From NCBI RefSeq assembly GCF_025698545.1, contig NC_068570.1:8370001-8434000 (forward strand): a stretch of 64,000 bases of DNA. Direction: 5' to 3'. Origin of the DNA: Gossypium raimondii (Eukaryota > Streptophyta > Magnoliopsida > Malvales > Malvaceae). Positions within the stretch are counted from its first letter, which is position 1. Each line of letters begins with the position of its first letter. The notes beneath the pieces are model-generated. The model was given only the letters and a program-made list of their open reading frames with translations. It was not told the DNA's origin and made no database searches. Shown here one piece after another: positions 1 through 11,849 of the stretch. Made by a program: the position numbers and the translations under genes.

Positions 1-890
1 GCTATATCATTATATTTTAGATTTTTATCACTTTATTTCTTTTGATTTCTAATAATCTTATTTTTAATTTCTATTTTTAGATTACTAGGAGTATTTAATT
101 TTAAATTTGTTTGATAAATTTTTTAAGTATTAGATATTACTATATTATTAGATTGTTATTTGTTTATTTTTTAAATTTGTAGTAACCTTATTTTATTTTT
201 TATTTTGTTACATTACTAGGAGTATAAGAACATTTTTTTAACTCGGTGAAATAAGCTTGTTTTAAACAAAGATATGATATGTTATTGGTTAAGACTTTAA
301 TTATGATTTTATGTAGGATATTGGTATTTTTTTATAACTTTTAATTTAATCTTATTTTTATTATAATTTATTTATGTAAAGATTAAAATTAGAAAATACA
401 TGTAAAATAATTAATTTCATTTTCTTTCCACATAATTTAATTAAACAAGAGAGGTTAGATTCTCTCCAAACAAGAAATATATCCGTCCTTTCTTTTTACC
501 CTAAACCCTACTTTCTTTTCTTTTTCTTTAATTATATTTATCCAAACATAGATTTAAATTTATACTGCTAAAATTACAAATAAAAATTAGGAAACTAATA
601 TATTTTTCTCATACGTATTTAAATATATTAATATATTCTACTGTTAAATATTTTTTACATAAAACAAATTCGAACCCTACAAATAAAGTTCGTAAATCCT
701 GAAAAATGCAAATATTACAAAAAAACATTGCTAGTGAAGTTTTAAAGAATACTACTGCACATGTATAAGGTGTTCAACCCTTGTACTTGTAAAGTCATGA
801 ATCAAAAATAATAGAAAACCCCATCTTAGGCCTCTCACAGCATTTCTATGTAACTTACCTACGAATTTTAAATAAGGGAGCCTTCAATAT
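1..890. other. AT-rich intergenic region, no gene seen
   Basis: This stretch is very AT-rich, with no recognisable coding sequence. A diverged direct repeat is visible: the segment at about 50-97, ending in TTACTAGGAGTA, recurs at about 180-228. It may be old non-autonomous transposon sequence, but no termini could be assigned. Confidence 0.5.
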
Positions 891-1228
891 GAGAACCGAA
901 TGAAAATGAGAGCAAAGGGGAAATCCAATATTCTTGTCAAGAATTTCATATTCAAAAACATATAGAATTAACTATCACACAAGGATTTTACTAAAGGCAG
1001 CAAAATCCATAGACATCAATAAGCAAAAGTCGAAAACACCACCAAAGATCCACCATAACAACAATTATATTCGAAAATTCCTACACTACAAATTCATCCT
1101 CTGTCACTCCTCCCTACTTGCTATTTAAATACGAAAATTTTTTTAAAGATGATAGCACAGATCCAAATGGGAGTGAAAATGAAGCAGCAGCAGAAATTGT
1201 TGATAGCTCTCTGGCAAGGGAAACCCCT

Positions 1229-3155
1229 CTATTCAAATGCATCATCGTCATCATCTGGAAGGGGCTGACTGGCTGCCGCTGCAAGCTCAGCCTCATGCCT
1301 AACAACAAACCAATCAGTTTTTCAATAGAATGAGGGTGCAATTATAAGATAAATGCAAAATCAGTTTGCTGTGAGGATTATCTTACTGTTGCTGTGCAGC
1401 CAAGTCAATGTGTACTTCCGGAGGAGCAAGTGCAGGAGACTCCACGAAGTGGAGATTAGGATCACTAGAATCATCAAAACAACACCAATTTTAGACATTG
1501 ATCGATGCATCAGAGCATTAAAACATTAATTGCACAACAAATGCAATGTTATATATTACCCTGCAAGCTTCCTGGCAAGGTACAAGAAAGGTTTCTCAAA
1601 ATTGTAGTTACTCTTGGCCGAAATTTCATAGTATTGCAGATTCTTCTTCCTGTGGAATGTGACTTGCTTTGCCTTAACCTGCCTGTTCTTTACATCAACC
1701 TTGTTTCCACATAAAACAATAGGAATATTCTCACACACTCTGCATTACCAAAACAACATTGTTACACAAAGCTGTTACACAAAAACATCAATAATAGGTA
1801 AAGACCGTCATTTTTAACACACCTGCAAAGATCCCGATGCCATGTAGGAACATTCTTGTATGTCAACCGGGCAGTTACATCAAACATAATTATGGCACAT
1901 TGCCCATGGATACTGCAACACATAAATATTAAAAAGTCAGAAAAACAATAAGTAAAGCAAAAACTTAATATGTTGTTTCCGCGATACCTGTCAAAAATAA
2001 AACAATAAACAAGAAGGAAAAATATGAATAATATTTGGTACACTGCAGTAGATTTTTTAAACTACAGAAGCAAGATCAAAGGGTTCACAAGCGTCTTACA
2101 AGAATATAGTAAAATATTAAAAAAGACACAGCAAATTTTTAAGAATGCTTGTGGAATAAAAAAAATACACTGCAAGTGCACCAAATACTAACACAAACAA
2201 GAATACACAGCTACAACATCTTAGGTTCATAAAAGAAAAGGACATGAAAAAGTTGAGGTATAAGCCACTGGGTACAAAGAATCGAAAATGCAACCCAAAG
2301 CCTTAGCTAAAATGAATTACTTCACCATGTTTATAGAAAAAGGTGCAAGTAAAAGAATCACTCACTAGTAACCATCTCTGAGACCACCGAACTTCTCCTG
2401 TCCAGCAGTATCCCAGCAGTAGAAACGGATTTTGCCACAGTTAGTGAAGAAGTCCAAGGGATGAACCTCCACACCAATGGTTGCTGTACAAAGATAAAAA
2501 CACTTAAAGTAACCACTCAATCAAGCACCTCATGCATCAAACAGGACTAGCGCCAGAAAACAGTACTTGTTAAAACACTTACGCTCGTATTTCTTTTCAA
2601 ACTCTCCAGTTAGATGCCTCTTCACGAAGGTAGTTTTGCCTGCAACCGTCACAGAAAGTTCAAGCAAAGTACAAAACAATGTGCTCACTCAAACAAAATA
2701 ATTTTTTTTATAACTAAAACAAAAGCAAAAGGCCAAAACATATACATCTAAGAGATCACAAACCTCAGAAATGAAAACGTATTAAATACTCCTTTTTTAC
2801 TTTATTTTTATAAAATTCAAATTATGAAATTATCAGCGTCAAATAATAACGATTTGAAGAGAACATAAAGTTCGAACTTCCGACAATTTCATAAACAATC
2901 AAAATCAAACGTATTGAATTAAAATCTTACAAATCGAATCTACGAGAAAAGAAAATGGAAACTACCAGTTCCACCATCGCCGACGATAACGAGCTTGAAG
3001 CTCGGATAATCAACTGTTTGCTGGTTCGGCAAAGCCTGCACCACGAATCAAGGGGAAAAAATAAAGATCTATCTTGACACTAAAACCCTAGATTATAGTT
3101 AAGATATAGAAAACAACCAAAAAAAAAAGAAGAGAAAGAGCGAGGGGCTCACCAT
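1229..3155 (-). CDS. RAN: Ran GTPase, copy A (8 coding exons, 221 aa)
   Basis: Ran is a small GTPase that drives nucleocytoplasmic transport and spindle and nuclear-envelope assembly. The coding exons, complement, are 3153-3155, 2966-3035, 2583-2639, 2366-2483, 1823-1912, 1560-1739, 1387-1464 and 1229-1298. All junctions are GT-AG, and the total is 666 nt, 221 codons plus TAG, the usual plant Ran length. Seen in the translation: P-loop GDGGTGKT at about residues 20-27, switch [11 protein letters not shown] from residue 68, NKVD at 125-128, SAK at 153-155, and the acidic Ran tail DDDDDAFE instead of a prenylation cysteine. The first coding exon is only the ATG, followed at once by GTGAGC. No frameshift or stop was found, so the gene looks functional. 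The predicted protein appears identical to that of copy B. Confidence 0.93.
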
Positions 3156-3261
3156 TGATTCGGAGACGGAGATACAATAGAAATGAAACTACAAATCTTG
3201 CGTTTGTTTGGCGAAAGTAGAGCGAATCGGAGAAGCGTGATTTGGGAGACGGCGATAGCCA

Positions 3262-3275
3262 AAGGGTTTATAAGA
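3262..3275 (-). promoter_or_regulatory. TATA box with overlapping telo-box-like motif, Ran copy A
   Basis: On the minus strand this reads CTTATAAACCCTTT, about 110 nt upstream of the ATG. It contains TATAAA overlapping AAACCCT, a telo-box-like motif common in promoters of growth-related plant genes. The same sequence is kept in copy B. A second AAACCCTA-type motif lies in the first intron near 3083. Assignment is by position and sequence only. Confidence 0.5.
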
Positions 3276-3480
3276 GCGAGGGCTTTTGGGAGTCTAAGCT
3301 CGGCTTTAAAATGACGCAACTCTCTCTGCCGTTGGATTCGATTACTTACCCATCTTTCCTCATCTCGTATCGACCGTCGGATCATGTTTCCCTTGGGGTC
3401 CATTTCTAGTATGCCGCGTTAATGCCCTTTTCCGGTTTTTGAGGGAGTGGATGGTAATTTGGTAAATATCATGTAGTTTT

Positions 3481-4020
3481 CTTTTTTTTGGTTGAGAAGA
3501 AAACAAAAACAAATTACGTAGCAGTGCCCTCTAAAGGACACCCAGCTTCATCTCCATGCAGTAGCCGGCGAGGGAAATACTTGTAACCCAATTTCACGTC
3601 CTTTAAACATTGCTTCCATACCATCATCAGCGACACAGATACCTTCTCTATACTATATATATGTTGAATCTTCACCTCCCGGCCTCGTTTGAGTAAAGTC
3701 GCCAGCAATGGATGAACAGCATTATGATGCAATGCTTTACCATGGCCATTCAACAAATGCCTACAGTAACATTATGACGCTCCAAGATCACCCGTGTAGC
3801 ACCCAACTCCAATGCAAGCGCTAAGCCATCATACACACGCCATAGTTCTGCCTCCACAACCCAACACATCCCGGTACTGCTCGAGAAGCCTATCACCCAT
3901 CGGCCAAGACAGTCACGAATTACCCCTCCAGCCGCTGCATGTTATCCTCAATTCGGGACTGCTCTACCAGTATTCACCTTGCACCGTCTCACCGCTGGTC
4001 TTTCCCACATAACTGATCTT
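3481..4020 (-). pseudogene. LINE (non-LTR retrotransposon) 3' fragment, RNase H domain
   Basis: Read on the minus strand, about 4010-3740 gives a degenerate RNase H (RVT_3-type) domain: a WERPAVRRCKVNTG start, then AAAGGVIRDCLGRWVIGFS, then AELWRVYDGLALALELGATR. These are the conserved blocks of plant L1-type elements. In-frame stops are present. A T run at 3481-3488 on the plus strand fits the poly-A tail of a minus-strand LINE. The element is 5' truncated. It starts just where homology between the two Ran units ends. Confidence 0.7.
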
Positions 4021-4170
4021 TGATTGTGTTGACAATAGGGATTTAAATTATGATTACGGTCGCATTTTCAGTCAAATCACGTTTATTGCGATTACGGACA
4101 CACTACAGACTATCGCAAACATTGCGAGCATAGCGGTAGTTTTTTTTTTTTTCAAATCTCCATACCTTAT

Positions 4171-4616
4171 TGTAAAAAGTAAACAATTTGTTATGAACTA
4201 AGAGAATTATAAATTGAACAAGAGAAGAATAAAAAAAATAAAGAAAGAATGTTCAATTTTCACCTTCTTCTTTTGGACATAGTAAGTTTGTACATACCTT
4301 TTATTTATAGTGCTTCGAGTGGACCACATTAAGGTACCATATAAATTATTTAGAGGTTACAAAATAATGAATTTAGAGGTTATGAATACTCATTCTTTAG
4401 TAGTTACAATATGATAAATTTGGGGGGTATGGACATCCTATTTATAGGGCTTCAAGTACCATAAGTTACAAAGCATTAAGGACCAACATTAAGATATCCT
4501 ATAAATGATTTAAGGGTTACAAGATAATGAATTTAGGAGTTATGAATATTCATTCTTTAGGAGCTACAATATGATAATTTGGGGGGTATGGACATCCATT
4601 TATCAATGGATTTACA
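4171..4616 (-). repeat. LTR of a Ty1/copia element
   Basis: This 446-bp segment is bounded by TG (TGTAAAAAGTAAAC) and CA (GGATTTACA). It is followed on the plus strand by ATACTCCCCCTTAGATG, which on the minus strand is a polypurine tract (AAGGGGGAG) directly before the LTR. It therefore looks like the 3' LTR of a minus-strand copia element. Inside, a block of about 90 bp containing GGGGGGTATGGACATCC occurs twice (about 4370-4440 and 4530-4600). No second LTR was seen. Confidence 0.6.
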
Positions 4617-5830
4617 ATACTCCCCCTTAGATGTCCATAATCTATTATTAAAAGTTATTTCGTTAAAAACCTTATTAGGAAAAACTCTATAGAATAAAAA
4701 CCTAATGAAGGAAAAAGAGTACATAATCTATTATTACAAGTTATCTCGTTAAAAATCTTTACCAAGAAAATTCAATGGGACAAAACTTTAATTAAAGGAA
4801 AAGAGTGTAACGTGTTTTTTGACTCCCCCTACTGGTAACATCACATTACATCTTTGAGTTGATGCATTTCAATCTTGTGTAGTAGTCTTTCAAATATTGA
4901 AGTTAGCAATGCTTTGATAAAAGGATATGCTAAATTATCACTAGAACGAATTTGTTGAACTTCTGTATCATCTTTCTTCTCAAGATCATGAGTGAAGAGT
5001 AATTTTGGTGAAATATGTTTCGTTCTGTCACCTTTGATATTACCACCCTTTAATTGAGCTATACATGTGGCATTATCTTCGTATAAAATAGTTGACATAT
5101 TTTTCTACAAAGGCAAATTACATATCTTTTGGATATGTTGGGTTAATAACCTTAGCCAAGCACACTCTCGACTTGCCTCATGCATTGCAGTTATTTTTGC
5201 ATGATTTGAAGAAATGGCAGCTAATGTCTACTTTGTTGAACGTCATGATATGACAATACTTTCACATGTAAATAAATATCTCATTTGAGGTCAATCTTTA
5301 TGTGGATCCGATAAATATCAACATAAGTATAGCCGACTAATAGAGATTTTGAACCATTTGAATAAAATAACTTCATATCAATGATCCGTCTAAAATAACT
5401 AAATACATGTTTAATTTCATTACAATGTCTACGTGTTAGAGAAGAACTAAATCTTGCTAGCAAGTTTACAACGAAAGCTATATTAGGTCTTGTGTAGTTT
5501 GTAAGATATATCAATGCCCCTATGGCAATTAGATATGGTACTTCAGGACTAAGAAACTCTTCATCATTCTCGCGAAGAGGATTATTCACATCTAATGGTC
5601 GTACAACAATCGGGGTACTCAATGGATGTGCTTTATCAATGTAAAATTTCTTTAAAATCTTTTCCATATAAGTTGATTGATGGACATGAATTTAATCTTT
5701 AATATGTTTGATTTGTAGGATGAGACAAAACTTTGTTTTTCCAAGATCTTTCATCTTAAAATCTTTCTTCAAATAATTTACTATATTTTGAAGCTCTTCA
5801 AAGTTCTTATAATATTTAAATCTTTAAGTT
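4617..5830 (-). pseudogene. Ty1/copia pol remnant (reverse transcriptase and RNase H)
   Basis: Two degenerate coding blocks lie on the minus strand. At 5281-5667 is the end of the copia reverse transcriptase (PYLIAIGALIYLTNYTRPNI, then FVVNLLARFSSS). At 4841-5098 is the RNase H C-terminus (YEDNATCIAQLKGG, then KGDRTKHISPKLLFTHDLEK). Between the LTR and pol, about 90 bp is duplicated in tandem (4630-4715 and 4720-4808), starting CATAATCTATTATTA. The upstream part of pol and gag is missing beyond about 5830, so the element is truncated and dead. Confidence 0.85.
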
Positions 5831-6034
5831 TTTCAAGCTTCCAACAATGGAAACTAAATCAAAGCTTCTTAATCAACAATTTTAACACTTGGGCTAGCTA
5901 AATTCAACATCCTTATAGCATAGTTTAAACAAAAATCAAAGGAGAAAACTTACAATGGCGATGGGTAAGAGTTCAAATAATTTTCTTTTACTGTTTCTCA
6001 ATTCCAGTGGTGGAAGGTAGAAGATGAAAAGAAT

Positions 6035-7483
6035 GGATAATGTAATTTTTAGCCCTTGAACTTGGCAAGCAAGTTGACATTGACCCTTTAGCTTATTTTT
6101 ATCCACTTTGATCATTGAACTTGAAAACCATTAATCATTTAAGCCCAGTTTGTTAATGACCATGAAAAAAAAAGGATAATGTAATTTTTACCTCTAAAAT
6201 TGACAATTAGGTTTACTTTAGTACTTGTACCTTTTTTTGGATACATTTTGATCCCTTAACTTGAAAATTTTAAAAGTTTGATGATGTGACACTCTAAGTT
6301 TGAAAAATAAATTTTTTTTAATAATGATGTGGTACAATCTTAGAGTGTCATATTCGGTGTTTTAATAATCGAACCATGGTTGAATAGGTTAGACCATCAA
6401 TTTTCAATTCAACTAGTTCGATCGGTTTGACCATCAAACCAGCAATAATTAAAAATTCTTAAAAATCTAAAAAAAAAGTAAATAGAAAGATAAAACCGAT
6501 TTTACTTGACTTTTTAGATTTTTATGAATATTTAATTATTTATTTAATTTTATTGATTCGATGGTTGAATAGAGAATTGGTTATCTAATATATTCAACCA
6601 TTGGTTAAGTTATTAAAACACTAAATATGACATTTTGAGATTGTACCACATCAACATCTAAAAGTTCTTTATTTTATTTTTCAAGTGATGATGTAGCATA
6701 ATCTCAAAACGTCACATCATCAAACTTTTAATTTTTTCAAATTCAGTGATCAAAATGAACCTAATTTTAAGCTCAAAATAGACTAAAAAATACATATACC
6801 AAAGTAGTTTAAATTAAGTTAATTTTATTTTGTTAAATTTTCAATTAAAAAATTAATATACTACTAGAAATCTTATCACATGATTTATGAAATTAAAAAT
6901 AAAAATAATTTAACTTGTCAAGAAAAGAAAATTGGAGTAGGTAAATACATCATATTAATAATATTAAATGTACTCTAATTGTTTATCATGATATTGTCTT
7001 TTTCTATAGTACATCAAAAATTATCAAGTTAGTGAAAAAATTCAATATTAAAATTCAATATTTAAAAGAGATCCTATTATACACATATCCGTGTAGAAAC
7101 CACAAATTTAAAATACAAATGTGTATTTAAAATAACATACAATAAATTACGAATGTTAACTTTGTTGATGTGTCATAACCACAAATTGCCAAGTAGATGA
7201 CAATAATATTTTATAATATTAAAAATATTTTTATATAATATTTTATAATAATTTTAATGATTTTAATTTTAAAAATAGTTCTTATAATCTAATTAATTAA
7301 ATGTCGATGTGTCATCCACGTGTATGCAATGTCAGTAAAGTTAAAAAATATTAATTTTTCATTTATTTTAGGGTGAATTGATAATAAAAAGCAAGTTTAA
7401 TGGCTAGAAAAGACAAAAAAAAGTAAATAGAAGGCTAAAATGAATTCTTTGTAAAGTTAAAGGGCAAAAAATTATTATGTCAA
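6035..7483. mobile_element. Candidate Mutator-like non-autonomous element
   Basis: The left end starts GGATAATGTAATTTTTAGCC. The right end, read in reverse complement, is TTGACATAATAATTTTTTGC, a diverged inverted match. The flanks carry an 11-bp direct repeat ATGAAAAGAAT at 6024-6034 and 7484-7494. Long TIRs with a 9-11-bp TSD suggest a Mutator-like element. The start sequence is repeated at about 6172, so a second, nested or tandem copy is likely. No coding sequence is seen. Confidence 0.45.
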
Positions 7484-7494
7484 ATGAAAAGAAT

Positions 7495-8268
7495 TAGATT
7501 AGACTATTTATTATGGTATTGTCATCAATCTTGAGTTAATGTCGAATTAATTTGTGACGCCAACTCAATCAAATACATTATTAATACTAGAAATGTTATT
7601 ACACGCGTAAGTATATGGAAACCACAAATTTAGAATATAAATATATATTTAAAAAGATATAATAAATAATAAAACGTATGATTTAAAACTAATTAATTAT
7701 AATAACACATGAAATATATATAATATTTAAAATAAAATAGATTAAATTGTGAGTAAAACGAACAACTAATAGATATAATACCTTGTGCATATTAAAATTA
7801 AAAAAATGTACAAAACATTTTAAAATAAAATTGTAAATGGGTAATAATTTAAAATTTTACTAATCCAATTAACATATGCATATTTTAATTAAATTTATTT
7901 TAAAATAAATTAAAATACTCTTAAATAATACAAGTGGTCCATTGAGCATCACACCGGATTAGTAAAATACTTAATAAATAGTATAAATGATAACTTATTA
8001 TTTTAATATCGACATTTAAGTAGCAGAGAAGAAAAATAAAGACGAAAACGCCATACGTGAATTCATGGTAAAGAAGTTCAAGCCTGATACTTCAACAATT
8101 TTCGAGAAACTACGGAGAATTGCTTAACTGGATGTTCTAGTCGAAATACAGAGAAGTCGAAGATCGAACCTGCCTCAATCTAATTGATTGCCTATTACCA
8201 ATCAACATCAAATATTGCTTCAATTAGTAATGAGACAATAGATTATAGGAACGGAAATGGGAAGATGA
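7495..8268. other. AT-rich intergenic region
   Basis: No gene is seen. A segment at about 7600-7690 (GGAAACCACAAATTTAGAAT and following) is a diverged copy of about 7090-7145, which lies inside the candidate element upstream. Near 8110-8260 there is less AT-rich, unassigned sequence just before the second Ran unit. Confidence 0.4.
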
Positions 8269-8595
8269 AGAACCGAATGAAAATGAGAGCAAAGGGGAAT
8301 TCCAATATTCTCCTCAAGAATTTCATATTCAAAAACATATAGAGTAACTATCACATAAGGATTTCACTTAAGGCAGCAAAATCCATAACAACAAAAAGCA
8401 AAAGTCGAAAACACGACCAAAGATCCACCATAACAACAATTATATTCGTAAAATCCTACACTACAAATTCATCCTCCGTCACTCCTCCCTACTTGCAATT
8501 TAAATACGAAAATGAGAGAGCACACATTCAGACGGGAGTGAAAATGAAAAAGCAGCAGAAATTGTTGATGGCTCTCTGGCAACTCAAACCCCTCT

Positions 8596-10377
8596 CTATT
8601 CAAATGCATCATCATCGTCATCTGGAAGGGGCTGACTGGCTGCTGCCGCAAGCTCAGCCTCATGCCTAACAACAAACCAATCAGTTTTTCAATAGAATGC
8701 GGGTGAGAATAAATGATGGATACAAAATCAGTTTGCAGTGGGTTATCTTACTGTTGCTGTGCAGCCAAGTCAATGTGTACTTCAGGAGGAGCAAGTGCAG
8801 GAGACTCCACGAAGTGAAGATTAGGATCACTAGAATCATCAAAACAACACCAATTTTAGACATTGATCAAAGCATCGGCATTAAATCATCAATTGCACAA
8901 CAAAAGCAATGTTCTATATTACCCCGCAAGCTTCCTGGCAAGGTACAAGAAAGGCTTCTCAAAATTGTAGTTGCTCTTGGCAGAAATTTCATAGTATTGC
9001 AGATTCTTCTTCCTGTGGAATGTGACTTGTTTTGCCTTAACCTGCCTGTTCTTTACATCAACCTTGTTCCCACATAGAACAATAGGAATATTCTCACACA
9101 CTCTGCATTACCAAAACAACATTGTTACACAAAGCTGTTACACAAAATCATCAATGGGTAAAGACTGTCATTTCTAACACACCTGCAAAGATCCCGATGC
9201 CAAGTTGGAACATTCTTGTATGTCAACCGGGCAGTAACATCAAACATAATTATGGCGCATTGCCCATGGATGCTGCAACGCATAAACATTAAAAACGTCA
9301 GAAAAACACTCAACAAAGCAATAACTTGGTTTCTGGGTTGCCTGACAGATATAAAACGATAAGCAATAATAAATAGGTATAACATCTTAGGTTCATAAAA
9401 GAAAAGGTCATGAAAAAGCTGTGGCACAAGTAAAAAGAATTACTTCACCATGTCAATATAACGATAATTTAAAAAAAACATTCATCAGCATTACTCATCA
9501 ATGACTATAGATAATTCAACAATTTATAGAAAAAAGTACAAGTAATAGCATCACTTACTAGTAACCATCTCTGAGACCACCAAACTTCTCCTGTCCAGCA
9601 GTATCCCAGCAGTAGAAACGGATTTTGCCACAGTTAGTGAAGAAGTCCAAGGGATGAACCTCCACACCAATGGTTGCTGTACATTCAAAAAGATAAAATC
9701 ACTTACGTAACCACTTAATCAAATACCTCTTGCTTCAAACAGGACTAACGCCAGAACAGTGCTTGTTAAAACACTTACGCTCGTATTTCTTTTCAAACTC
9801 TCCAGTTAGATGCCTCTTCACGAAGGTAGTTTTTCCTGCAACCATAACAGAAAGTTCAAGCAAAGTCCAAAACAATGCGCTCACTTGAAACAAAATAACC
9901 TATTTTTTATAACTAAAACAAAAACAGAAGGTTAAAAAATATACATCTAAGAGATCACATACATATTCAGATCACAAACCTCGGAAATGAAAGCGTATTA
10001 AATACTCTTTTTTACTTTATTTTTATAAAATTCAAAATATGAAGTTATCAGCGTCAAATAATAACGATTTGAAGAGAAAATAAAACAAAAATTCGAATTT
10101 CCGACAATTTCATAAACAATCAAAATCAAACGTATTGAATTAAAACCTTACAAGTCGAATCTACGAGTAAAGAAAATGGAAATTACCAGTTCCTCCATCA
10201 CCGACGATAACGAGCTTGAAGCTCGGATAATCAACAGTTTGCTGGTTCGGCAAAGCCTGCACCACGAATCAAGGAAAAAAATAAAGATCCATCTCGATAC
10301 TAAAACCCTAGAATATAGTTAAGAAATCGAGAACAACAACAAAAAAAAAAGAAGAGAATGAGCAAGGGGCTCACCAT
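8596..10377 (-). CDS. RAN: Ran GTPase, copy B (8 coding exons, 221 aa)
   Basis: This is a second complete Ran gene. The coding exons, complement, are 10375-10377, 10187-10256, 9779-9835, 9559-9676, 9183-9272, 8923-9102, 8752-8829 and 8596-8665. Each exon has the same length as its partner in copy A, with GT-AG borders, giving 666 nt and 221 codons plus TAG. The Ran signature motifs are all present: P-loop, [16 protein letters not shown] and the acidic DDDDDAFE tail. Differences from copy A found in the exons are synonymous (for example TAC for TAT at Tyr-83 and GCG for GCA near the C-terminus). Selection therefore appears to have kept both proteins the same while introns and flanks diverged. 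Confidence 0.93.
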
Positions 10378-10485
10378 TGATTCGGAGGCAGATAGACAAG
10401 GGAAATAAATCTACAAATCTCGCGTTTGTTTGGCGAAAGCAGAGCAAATCGGAGTAAAGTGATTTGGGAGACGGCGATAGCCAAA

Positions 10486-10499
10486 GGGTTTATAAGAGC
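10486..10499 (-). promoter_or_regulatory. TATA box with overlapping telo-box-like motif, Ran copy B
   Basis: The minus strand reads CTTATAAACCCTTT, identical to copy A and at the same distance upstream of the ATG. The core promoter survived the duplication. Further upstream the two copies differ by the short insertion near 10520-10541. Confidence 0.5.
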
Positions 10500-10712
10500 G
10501 AGGGCTTTTGAGAGTCTAAGGTCTTTACTCTTAGACCCCCCGGCTTTAAATTGACGCAACTCTCTTTGCCGTTGGATTGGATTACTTCCCCACCTTTCCT
10601 CATCTCGTATCTACCGTCCAATCATGTTTCGCTTGGGGTCCACTTCAATTATGCCGCGCTACTGCCTTTTTCCGGTTTTTGAGGGAGTGGATGGTAATTT
10701 GGTAAATACCAT

Positions 10713-11849
10713 AGGAAAGAAAGCAAGGGTTTTCTTTTTTAATTTCTTTTTCCTTTTTATATCTTAATTTCAAAGCAAATTCAAACCTTCTTTTCTTTTT
10801 CTTTTTTCAATTTTCCCATTTCAGAGTATTACACTCTCATCAACAAAATGTTTTAGATAATGGCAAGATATATTAAATTTTCAAATCCATATTTAAATTT
10901 ACGATTTTAAAGTTAAATTACCAATTTTTAAAATGAACAAAATGGACATTAAAATATATAAAAAGGACAAATCTTTTAGTTTTAAAAAACATTTTAGTGA
11001 AAAATATAATAAATCACACCATTTTATTTTCATTTTCTAAAATATATATATTTTTAAAACTAAAACCTAAATCTAAAACATCTTTCCAAATAATAATATT
11101 CCAACTAAGATTTTAATATCCATGGGGTGTAGTTAGGGAGATTGGTAGGGCTCTTGGTTTCACTAAAATAATTTTTTTCATTTAATCCTTTTAAAGTTTT
11201 TAAAATTTTAAATTAGTAGAGGTAAAATTATATTTTAACCCTTTAAAATTGATAAAATTTTGATTCAATCTTTTAAAATTATAAAGATATAGGCTATTAA
11301 AATGGTGAAATTATATTTTACTATCATAAAATTATAATTTAATTTCAGTCCTTCTAAATTTATTTTTTAGTTTCTCCGCTACTCCTCTACAATTTTCCTT
11401 AAAAAGTAAACGGTTAACTCTGAAATAAACTTCATTCCCATGATATACATACAAAAATCTATTAATTGTTACTATAATATAATTTTTGTAAATAAAATTC
11501 AAGTTAAACAAGAGCCTTTCTAAAAATTCACTCATAACCCAATCTAAAATCTTTTTTAAAATAAAACTTGATGAAAACCAAAGAACAAAAAGCCTTACCA
11601 ATGAGATTGGGGGACATTCATCGGAAGTAGTAGAAGAAACATCAAAATTTAAAATTGCATGAAGAGATAAAAAAGGGGGATAATCCCATTAAAAACAAGT
11701 TGCATGAGATAAAGTGGCTCCAACTAGATAATTAACCACAAGACAAATATTAAAATTGTGATTTCAACCACAAGCAATCTTGGATTAAAATATCAAACTC
11801 GAAAGTGTTCCACCTAAGCATAATCAATGCATTTATAACCTCATAGTCA
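10713..11849. other. AT-rich intergenic region
   Basis: No gene is seen. The segment starts with a pyrimidine-rich run (TTTTCTTTTTTAATTTC) and continues as low-complexity AT-rich DNA. Around 11130-11345 the sequence TTTAATCCTTTTAAAG and relatives such as AACCCTTTAAAATTG recur, suggesting an old MITE-like element whose ends I could not define. Confidence 0.4.

Larger units (their letters stand above)
892..3472 (-). repeat. Tandem duplication unit, copy A (Ran gene)
   Basis: This unit is collinear with 8269-10712 in the same orientation. Similarity starts at AGAACCGAATGAAAATGAGA in the 3' flank, covers the whole Ran gene including introns, and ends in the 5' flank near TGGTAATTTGGTAAATA. Outside these limits the flanks do not match. 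Introns differ by small indels; intron 4 is 453 bp here and 286 bp in copy B. Confidence 0.9.
8269..10712 (-). repeat. Tandem duplication unit, copy B (Ran gene)
   Basis: This is the partner of 892-3472, same orientation; corresponding Ran start codons are 7,222 bp apart. It lacks about 170 bp of intron 4 present in copy A. It carries a 20-odd-bp extra segment upstream of the gene at about 10520-10541, containing GGTCTTTACTCTTAGACC, which is absent from copy A. Confidence 0.9.

Noticed and set aside
3149..3403. 84-aa minus-strand open frame upstream of Ran
   Set aside because: It overlaps the Ran 5' UTR and promoter. The copy B counterpart is not conserved as protein.
8697..9077. 126-aa plus-strand open frame
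   Set aside because: It is antisense to Ran exons 6 and 7 and their intron, and no domain is seen.
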